DNA of 36,421 nucleotides from Planctomycetota bacterium (GTDB taxonomy: Bacteria > Planctomycetota > UBA1135 > UBA2386): positions 1-36,421 of the forward strand of contig JAGQRB010000081.1 in NCBI GenBank assembly GCA_020425925.1, read 5' to 3'. Both the position numbers and the translations under genes were made by a program. Below the pieces are notes generated by a model, which did no database searches, had not been told where the DNA came from, and saw only the letters and a list, made by a program, of their open reading frames with translations. Positions 22,770 to 28,506 of this stretch are shown here, piece after piece. How positions within the stretch are numbered: the stretch's first letter is position 1; each line of letters opens with the position of its first letter.

Positions 22770-23597
22770 TCATGGCTCATCCATGTCGGCGGTGATGCAC
22801 ACGTCATCATTGAGCATGAGCGCATCGCTCACGTTGGGGCTTTCTGGCCAACTCGGGCGAAGGCTATCTGACATTCTCGTCGGCACAGAGTGCTTCACTA
22901 CTTGACCGACTTGGTGTCCACGGGCTTCGAGTTCGAAGCGCGCAAACTTCTGCGGGACAGGCTGAGGGGGGTCATAGGTGACCATGAATGCCAGGGGAAG
23001 GTACTTTAGGAAATCGCCCACCAGCATCCTCAGTGGAGAGACGACGCCAAGATCGAAGAGGACGCCCACTCCGCGCAGTACTACCTGACGTTTTCCCCAG
23101 TAAGGCCAGACGAAGACGCGCAGGTTGGGTGGCAGGTCGAGTGTGGAGTCCAAGACGTAGTCTCGCATCGATTGCTGCATTGGGGCGGAAGACGGATGCA
23201 GAGCCATGTCGGCCCGCAGTTCCGCAGCCAGAAGGTGGCCCATCACGGCCCTGGCTACGTTCGCCGGCTGGATGTCGACATCAATGTGGCCGGGAAGTGT
23301 TAGGCGACGACCAACTCGCATGATCTGTCCAACCTTGCGGCTGAATTGGTGCAGAGCCGGGTCGTAGGATAGTCCAAGTAGGTCGTTGTTGCACGAGGCG
23401 CACAGAGTGCGGAACTTCAGACCATTCTGGGATAGGCGACGGATCCGCTTGTCTGGCGGCTTGAGCTTGGGAATCAGCTTCTGGACCCAGACACGACTCG
23501 TGTGCGTGGGGTCCCAGCTGCCGCGGGGCGGAACGTGGTCTTCAGTCAGCCTAGCCCGGGTTGAGCAGATGTTGCAGCGACCGTAGTTCGTGCTCAT
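22770..23597 (-). CDS. HNH-type zinc-finger protein C
   Basis: 275 residues. HNH-like core: C8-x2-C11 (CNICS), LTEDHVPPRG with H21, then C66-x2-C69 and NN (CASCNNDL), the same second-pair context as HNH-B. The remainder is unrecognised, with VARAVMGHLLAAELRADMAL in the middle and a LRVFVWPYWGKR strand. The ATG at 23597 lies four bases downstream of a long inverted repeat (23601-23654), so its mRNA leader or promoter would include that structure. It is a single-gene unit between site copies 4 and 5. GC is moderately low. Nuclease activity is inferred from the motif. Confidence 0.72.
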   Translation of the reverse strand: MSTNYGRCNICSTRARLTEDHVPPRGSWDPTHTSRVWVQKLIPKLKPPDKRIRRLSQNGLKFRTLCASCNNDLLGLSYDPALHQFSRKVGQIMRVGRRLTLPGHIDVDIQPANVARAVMGHLLAAELRADMALHPSSAPMQQSMRDYVLDSTLDLPPNLRVFVWPYWGKRQVVLRGVGVLFDLGVVSPLRMLVGDFLKYLPLAFMVTYDPPQPVPQKFARFELEARGHQVGQVVKHSVPTRMSDSLRPSWPESPNVSDALMLNDDVCITADMDEP

Positions 23598-23600
23598 GTG

Positions 23601-23654
23601 AGGCGAGGCCTTCGCGTCGCATACTACGGGAAATGCGACGCCGAGGCCTCGCCT
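23601..23654 (+). repeat. Dispersed site copy 5 inside a 54-nt inverted repeat
   Basis: The 24-nt site itself is 23616-23639: GTCGCAT, ACTACGGGAA, ATGCGAC. Around it AGGCGAGGCCT (23601-23611) is perfectly complementary to AGGCCTCGCCT (23644-23654), separated from the inner arms by four unpaired bases on each side. The spacer 23598-23801 also holds a weak minus-strand reading with MGAAIYLKGWAH that I cannot support as a gene. Confidence 0.7.
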
Positions 23655-23801
23655 GCGCGTTCCCGATGACCCACTTCACCCCGTTGCTGACGACGGTGTG
23701 GCCTGGGTTCGCGCCCGGCGCGTGCGCCCATCCCTTAAGGTAGATTGCGGCGCCCATCAAGCCGTTCCAGCTTGGGGTCCAGTTCGTGCTGAGCCTGAGA
23801 G

Positions 23802-24659
23802 CTAGAACGGCGAGATTCGGGCGTCCAACTCAATCGCGAACTTCTCGACTGCCTCGATCAGGGTCGTGAGTTCAGCTTTCGCCACCGAGGATAAGTCGCC
23901 GTCTGGCGTCTTACCGCCACGGTGGACGATGTCATGCCGCTTGCGGACCGCTGGCCCGATGACGTCGAGGCCAGCCGGAATCTGGATCTTGAACGTCCAG
24001 CGATACATGGAGGCCGCCTTCCCGACGTTGTGCCAGAGCATCTTCATGAGGTGTTCCTTCACCTCGTCTCGCAGCCCCTCGCGTCGCTTGAAGAGGTTGG
24101 GGAGGTCGAGCTTTCGCTCGCGGAACTCCGGCTCGCCCTCGACGTAACGCCTGAGCAAGTCCTCGTCACCTAGCACGTTTCCCGCGAACGTATCGAGCAG
24201 GAAGGCTTCGAGTGCGCTGACTACACCGACGAGAGCGAGGCTCCTCAGGTAGTCGTCGTCGAGCCGGGTGACCAGAGCCTCCGTCTTGGTCAATGCACCT
24301 CGCAGCGTCCCCAGCGGATGTGTGTCGGCGTCGATGGCATCCGACTGGTAGTCGTCATACATGTCGTCGAGTTCGGCCTTGCAGACCCAGTCCGCACAGT
24401 CAGAACTCAGATCGTCGGCCGCTGCCTCAATGACGTTGGGCGGCACGATGTCGTCAAACCTCTCGGAGAGAGCGTCAGTCGCATCGTGCGAACCTCCGAC
24501 CAACCACCACACGTAGCCACCCTCTTCGCTGTCATAGGGGAGATGATGGACCGGATCCTCGTAGCGCGCGAGGAACCACTCCTTCATCATCTCGACTTGC
24601 TCCTCGCGCTGGGCGTCGCGAAGGTCGTTATCGTCGATGTCGTCCGGTTCGCGGGTCAT
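23802..24659 (-). CDS. HEPN protein with HEPN/RES-type N-terminus
   Basis: 285 residues. The N-terminal part (about 15-95) resembles the HEPN/RES N-terminal domain: YEDPVHHLPYDSEEGGYVWW, then FDDIVPPNVIEAAADDLSSDC. The C-terminal half is a RiboL-PSP-type HEPN domain with VVSALEAFLLDTF and the catalytic R-x4-H motif RHDIVH (R241 to H246), as in metal-independent HEPN RNases. Such proteins act as toxin or abortive-infection RNases. The ATG at 24659 is chosen for its upstream AGGGG; an ATG at 24716 would add 19 residues and overlap the small upstream frame. It follows the HsdR-like gene on the same strand and may be part of one defence operon. Confidence 0.75.
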   Translation of the reverse strand: MTREPDDIDDNDLRDAQREEQVEMMKEWFLARYEDPVHHLPYDSEEGGYVWWLVGGSHDATDALSERFDDIVPPNVIEAAADDLSSDCADWVCKAELDDMYDDYQSDAIDADTHPLGTLRGALTKTEALVTRLDDDYLRSLALVGVVSALEAFLLDTFAGNVLGDEDLLRRYVEGEPEFRERKLDLPNLFKRREGLRDEVKEHLMKMLWHNVGKAASMYRWTFKIQIPAGLDVIGPAVRKRHDIVHRGGKTPDGDLSSVAKAELTTLIEAVEKFAIELDARISPF

Positions 24660-24700
24660 GTCAGTCAATCCCCTGGTCCTTGGCCGCTCCTGAGCCTGGA

Positions 24701-24820
24701 TCAAGTGCCGCAGCATCCTTGCGTAGCGGGCAGGAACGCGTCGATCTCAAGATCCGTGAACGTCTCGTCGACCCAGGAGATCGTCGGCTTCTCGTGGTCG
24801 AATCGGAGGAGGGGGTTCAC
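24701..24820 (-). CDS. Possible 39-residue protein coupled to the HsdR-like gene
   Basis: A GTG at 24820 overlaps the stop of the HsdR-like gene in a GTGA, the same coupling seen for several sure gene pairs here. The product runs NPLLRFDHEKPTISWVDETF and on to a TGA at 24703-24701. It is acidic and soluble with a reasonable amino-acid mix. It fills most of an otherwise 157-bp gap in a minus-strand gene series. No family is recognised; it may be a non-coding stretch. Confidence 0.4.
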   Translation of the reverse strand: MNPLLRFDHEKPTISWVDETFTDLEIDAFLPATQGCCGT

Positions 24821-25635
24821 GGGTTGCTCACCTCGGATTGCTCACTCTCGGGGGCCATCACTTCTGCCACGGCTTTGTCGCCGTTCGCCCGAACGGCTCG
24901 GCCAGCCTTGGCGGCCCGTAGCACCAACCGCTCGGCGTCGGCGGCTTCGGGCCCTTCGAGCGCCTCGCGTTTGATCACCTCGTGCCGAAGGACCTGCTTG
25001 ATGGCGTGGCAGTCGACCAGCATGTCCGTGATCTTCCTTAGCTCTCGACGGATGACGGCGACCACGTCGTCGTCGTTCAGCAGGAGGCTGGCGACCAGGA
25101 ACCGGCTCGTCGCGGCTTGGCGTTCGGCGTACTCCTGCAACGCGCTGCGCTGGAACCCTTCGCGGCTGAGAAGGTAGAGCCTCTCCACGTCGTCCTTCGA
25201 TCGGACGTTGACCGTGAGCATGTCGAACTCGGAGGCGAGCTTCGCGTCGATCGGCTTCGCGAAGACGACGCGGTAGAGCCGCCACTGGATCGAGTTCGTC
25301 AAGACCACCCAGTCCACGCCCTGGTTCGCGGCGTAGTCGATGGCTTGCTTCGCGTGGCGGTCGGTGAGCTGAATGCCGATCGCCTTGACCTCGACGAGCA
25401 GCCGCAGCTTGCCATCCAGCTTGACGGCGAGATCGCAGTACGTGCCACGGATGGCGTGTTCGCTCGTCAGTTCGGCGTACTTGTCGAAGCCGAGCATGCT
25501 CGACATCAGGTCCTTAACGAGGGTGACCGTGTCGGCCTCGGAGACATCGCGGTCTCGCTGCGCTTGCAGGACGGGCACGAACTGCTTCAGCGCGGCCTTG
25601 ATCCTGTCTACGACTCTCTTCGGTGCTCCTGCCAT
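24817..25635 (-). CDS. HsdR-N / PD-(D/E)xK restriction-type protein
   Basis: 272 residues from the ATG at 25635 (AGAGG upstream). Residues about 25-180 match the type I restriction R-subunit N-terminal domain: TVTLVKDLMSSMLGFDKYAELTSEH, then the nuclease motif D68 (YCDLAVKL), E82 and K84 (LLVEVKAIG), then QAIDYAANQGVDWVVLTNSIQWRLYRV. There is no helicase part and no HsdM/HsdS, so it is a stand-alone nuclease-fold protein. The C-terminus is helical and acidic. It is divergent from the GIY-YIG gene at 25808 with 172 bp between them, in which no strong promoter is obvious. With HEPN downstream it looks like a defence module. Confidence 0.8.
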   Translation of the reverse strand: MAGAPKRVVDRIKAALKQFVPVLQAQRDRDVSEADTVTLVKDLMSSMLGFDKYAELTSEHAIRGTYCDLAVKLDGKLRLLVEVKAIGIQLTDRHAKQAIDYAANQGVDWVVLTNSIQWRLYRVVFAKPIDAKLASEFDMLTVNVRSKDDVERLYLLSREGFQRSALQEYAERQAATSRFLVASLLLNDDDVVAVIRRELRKITDMLVDCHAIKQVLRHEVIKREALEGPEAADAERLVLRAAKAGRAVRANGDKAVAEVMAPESEQSEVSNP

Positions 25636-25807
25636 GACTCTACCTCTTGCGGTCGGGGCCTCCCTCGCGTGAAGAGCATGACGCCTGGGGGCTACGGAAG
25701 CCAGGGCGAGGTCCGCAGCGTCGGTGGTCTTGGTCCACTCGGCGCCACGCAACCCTCCGCGACGCGGCGAGGTTTGGAGCGGCCGGCTTCTCTGCCGATG
25801 GGGAGCC

Positions 25808-26635
25808 ATGCTCAAGTTCACGTCGCTCCTGCGCGAGGCCGGTATCGATCCGGCTGGGGTTCGCCTACTCCGGCACTGCGATCCTGACGTTCAGCGGCAG
25901 GTCTACCAAGCCGCCATTCACGCCGATCCGCGGTTCGACCTCTACCAGAACGCTCAGGTCGTCCCGCGGGTGATCGATGCGTTCCGGGCGGCCCGCTACC
26001 TAGCCGCGTTCGTGGTGGACCCGGTTGGGGATTGCGTTTTCGTCGGGCTGTGGGAAGTGACTGGCGAATCGAGCGATCCCTACACAGATCCCTTCCCCGG
26101 CGCGGCCGCGATGCCGCGAAGTCCGACCGTCTTCGAGACTCGGCGCGTCCCCGAACTCGACTGCTATCGCGGGCGCCTCGTGATTGAGTGGGGGCCAGGG
26201 CAGCGTGCGTGGGTGCAAAGGGCTGACTCCAAGGAGAAGCCGATCGTCGAGCTGCGCCGCCAGATCGTCGAGCCCGAGTTCGTGGGCTACCTGGCGTTTC
26301 GCTGCGGGCTCGCGGAGGTCGAGGCCCTGCCAAGCACCTGGATCGCGGCGCTGCGGGCCGTGGGCGGCGTCTATCTCCTGGTCCACCGTGAGCGCGCCGA
26401 GTTCTACGTCGGCTCGGCGTCCGGGGCCGACGGATTCTTCGGTCGGTGGCTCAGCTACCAGAACGGCCATGGGGGCAACGTCGGCATGCAGGCGATCGAG
26501 GGCGAGGCGGCCGACTACGACGTGTCGATCCTGGAGACGGCCGGCAGCGGCCTGGATGAGCGCGCGGTGCTCCAGCTCGAGTCCCGATGGAAGGAGAAGC
26601 TCGCGAGTCGGCTCCACGGACTGAACCGGAACTGA
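25808..26635 (+). CDS. GIY-YIG nuclease-like protein with N-terminal accessory domain
   Basis: 275 residues from the ATG at 25808. The C-terminal 90 residues hold a GIY-YIG-type domain: GGVYLLVHRERAEFYVGSA, GFFGRWLSYQNG, then YDVSILE and a late LQLESRWKEKL carrying the family glutamate. The N-terminal 180 residues begin FTSLLREAGIDPAGVRLLRH, a domain I recall in stand-alone bacterial GIY-YIG proteins of unknown role. Divergent from the HsdR-like gene and convergent with a second GIY-YIG gene. Probably a Mg-dependent DNA nuclease in defence or mobile-element competition (inference). Confidence 0.78.
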   Translation: MLKFTSLLREAGIDPAGVRLLRHCDPDVQRQVYQAAIHADPRFDLYQNAQVVPRVIDAFRAARYLAAFVVDPVGDCVFVGLWEVTGESSDPYTDPFPGAAAMPRSPTVFETRRVPELDCYRGRLVIEWGPGQRAWVQRADSKEKPIVELRRQIVEPEFVGYLAFRCGLAEVEALPSTWIAALRAVGGVYLLVHRERAEFYVGSASGADGFFGRWLSYQNGHGGNVGMQAIEGEAADYDVSILETAGSGLDERAVLQLESRWKEKLASRLHGLNRN

Positions 26636-26934
26636 CCGTTCCGGCGTCAGGCGACGCGGAGCCGAAGGTTCGCGAAACAGCTCCCGTGTCCCTACCTGGT
26701 AGCGCCGGTGCCGGGGATGGCTGGTCCCCGAAAGTCGGTGGGCGCCGTCAGAAGAGTTGTGCCGGGGAGAACTTCGGGAAAAGGGGAAGAAGGAGAGTCG
26801 AGTTTCACGTCCGTCGCGGACAACCCCGGCACATGTGCGGTTGGCGGCGGGGCAGGCCCTCTCGGTCGATCCCGTCACCGAATGCTGATTCTGTTTTCGA
26901 TCTCGGGGCCGTCGGGGTCAAGACCCGGAATGGT
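26636..26934. other. Convergent spacer without a gene
   Basis: About 300 bp between the ends of the two GIY-YIG genes. TGTGCCGGGG near 26759 and CCCCGGCACA near 26823 form a 10-bp inverted repeat about 55 bases apart. No reading frame with coding character, clear terminator or dispersed site is seen. Confidence 0.4.
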
Positions 26935-27684
26935 TCAGCAGTTCACGTAGCGCACCGGGTTCTGCGATGCCTGGCCGAGGTAGGCGCTCACGTCGCCGCC
27001 GACCAAATGCTGCAGTTCCGCGGCCCGCGTGCCGACGAAGCGCCACCGGTTCCGTCGCTTCTGGTGTGGGCCGTCCGATACGACTGGCTCCCACTGCTCG
27101 ATCCGGTACACCGCCCGGACGAGGCCGCGGAAGACCGACAGCGCGAACCGGGCCTTCGCCCGCCGCGGCCCGACCACCCAATCACCCCGCGTGATCTCGT
27201 ATAGCTGCTCGGCGCCGGTGTTCCGCGCGAACCGCCGGTTCACGATGATCAGCAGGCAGGGCTCGGTGAGTGTGACCGGCTGGGCAGCGTAGAGCGCCAC
27301 GATCTCGGGCACAGTCATTCGCCCGCGACGCGCTGCGTGGTGCCCGCCCACCGCGTTCGCGAGGTCATCGAGGCCGAGCCAGTCGATGAGCGCCGACTCG
27401 ACCTCGAACGCTTGGTCCTCGGTGAGCCCGTGTCGGATCACCTCGTAGTCGACCTCGCGGCCCGCCGCGTGGATCGCCCGGATGCGGTCGAGCTTCTCGG
27501 TGATCGCGGGTCGCTCGATGGCGGCGGCCACGTGGGCAAACAGCCGGTTGCCGGTGCCCTTGCCGACGTAGAAGACGGCGCCGTCCCGCGGGTCGCGTAG
27601 GGCGTAGACGTAGAAGCCGAGGTGCTCGACGACGCCGAGCGGGAGAGCCATCGCTCGCTGGTGGACCCCGTCACTTACCGGCAT
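26935..27684 (-). CDS. LEM-3-like GIY-YIG nuclease protein
   Basis: 249 residues. Residues about 18-110 are a GIY-YIG domain of the LEM-3-like type: LGFYVYALRDPRDGAVFYVGKGTGNRLFAH, with a later glutamate in DQAFEVESALIDWLG. The C-terminal 130 residues are unrecognised but basic and aromatic-rich (YEITRGDWVVGPRRAKARFALSVFRG), perhaps for substrate binding. ATG at 27684 is used; an ATG 11 codons later (27651) is also possible. The gene follows the small HTH gene by 64 bp on the same strand. It is a different subfamily from the GIY-YIG protein at 25808, so this is not a recent duplication. Confidence 0.8.
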   Translation of the reverse strand: MPVSDGVHQRAMALPLGVVEHLGFYVYALRDPRDGAVFYVGKGTGNRLFAHVAAAIERPAITEKLDRIRAIHAAGREVDYEVIRHGLTEDQAFEVESALIDWLGLDDLANAVGGHHAARRGRMTVPEIVALYAAQPVTLTEPCLLIIVNRRFARNTGAEQLYEITRGDWVVGPRRAKARFALSVFRGLVRAVYRIEQWEPVVSDGPHQKRRNRWRFVGTRAAELQHLVGGDVSAYLGQASQNPVRYVNC

Positions 27685-27748
27685 GGCAGCATCTTGCCGG
27701 CCGCCGTCGCGGAGAAGAAGGGAAGGGCGCCGTTCCGCGCGAACCGGG

Positions 27749-28096
27749 CTACGCCAGCGCGGACGCGACCAGATCGCGGATCCGCTCCAGCGCCGCTCGC
27801 ATGCCTGCCCGCTCCCGGTCGGCGGCCTGGACTGCGGTGACGAGCTGCTCGAGCCCGTTCGCGCCTGGAGCCTTCGCGCTCCCGCTCTTCTGCGGCCGGC
27901 CCGTCCGACGGGCCGCACCCGTCCCGCTCATGCGCGACTTCACGTTGTAGACCAAGCCGGTCGTTGCCCCGACCTGCTTCGCTATGGCGCCGGCCGGCAT
28001 CCCGGTCTTCAGCAGCTCGCGGATCTTGTCGGACTTCGAACCGCCGACGGTGGATCCGGCAGGCCGCCCGCGGCGCGCTTTCTTCTTACTTGTCAT
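27749..28096 (-). CDS. Small HTH DNA-binding protein
   Basis: 115 residues. A basic N-terminus (SKKKARRGRPAGS, AT-hook-like) is followed by a homeodomain-like HTH at about 20-55: SDKIRELLKTGMPAGAIAKQVGATTGLVYNVKSRM. A Lys/Arg/Gly linker and a C-terminal helix (LEQLVTAVQAADRERAGM) that may dimerise complete it. The ATG at 28096 is chosen; a GTG two codons upstream is an alternative. It may regulate itself and the LEM-3-like nuclease gene just downstream. Site copy 6 lies 99 bp upstream of the start. Confidence 0.68.
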   Translation of the reverse strand: MTSKKKARRGRPAGSTVGGSKSDKIRELLKTGMPAGAIAKQVGATTGLVYNVKSRMSGTGAARRTGRPQKSGSAKAPGANGLEQLVTAVQAADRERAGMRAALERIRDLVASALA

Positions 28097-28140
28097 GGCC
28101 ACATATTGTGGTGAGAGGCGCTAGTGCGCTCAATCGGCGA

Positions 28141-28180
28141 TCTCCGAAATCCGGAGACCGGAAATCGAAAAGGCATTTCC
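28141..28180. other. Two adjacent hairpins next to site copy 6
   Basis: TCTCCG (28141-28146) pairs with CGGAGA (28152-28157) around AAATC. GGAAAT (28160-28165) pairs with ATTTCC (28175-28180). The second includes a partial dispersed-site half (GCATTTCCC, 28173-28181). Together with copy 6 they give a row of hairpins in the 410-bp divergent spacer 28097-28506. Confidence 0.5.
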
Positions 28181-28194
28181 CTCACTGGAGATGC

Positions 28195-28218
28195 GTCGCA
28201 TTTCCCTTCGAATCGGAC
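28195..28218 (-). repeat. Dispersed 24-nt site, copy 6
   Basis: On the plus strand GTCGCAT, TTCCCTTCGA, ATCGGAC; the conserved AGGGAA-ATGCGAC half is on the minus strand and the opposite arm has two swapped bases. It is followed at once by CTACGGTC as near copy 3. This is the rightmost copy seen and lies before the RHS gene. Confidence 0.65.
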
Positions 28219-28435
28219 CTACGGTCAGACCCAACCAGTTGCCCTTGCTTCACCGTCGGACCTCGTTGGAAACCTAAGAAGCGCGGTGAACTACGGGTCG
28301 CCAGCCGCCTCTTTTCGAAGGAAACTTGTGCGCGTTGGACCAGCCACAACCGACCTGACGTCTGCGGGATGCGATAGCGCCCGCTGTCGCAAGGTGAGAG
28401 TTGTTCGTTTCTTGGTCGGCTGAGGGGGTTGCCAA

Positions 28436-28448
28436 GGGGCGATGCCCC
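28436..28448. other. Short GC hairpin upstream of the RHS gene
   Basis: GGGGC (28436-28440), GAT, GCCCC (28444-28448), 59 bp before the RHS start. It may sit in the mRNA leader. No T-run follows on either strand, so a terminator role is unlikely. Confidence 0.3.
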
Positions 28449-28506
28449 CATATGGTGCGGGCGTGAGCGAAGGCGCATGCCGCCTCACGAAGAAGAGAGA
28501 GGAGTT

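Noticed and set aside
23551-23760. 69-codon minus-strand frame upstream of HNH-C
   Set aside because: It overlaps the HNH-C start and the long inverted repeat. The first 35 residues look protein-like but the remainder is arginine-rich, so support is too weak.
15137-28218. Classical integron with attC sites
   Set aside because: The sites lack the RYYYAAC...GTTRRRY order, differ in orientation, and the recombinase lacks the IntI-specific insertion. Only an analogy is claimed.
15137-28218. CRISPR array
   Set aside because: The 24-nt repeats are hundreds to thousands of bases apart with genes between, and no cas genes are present.
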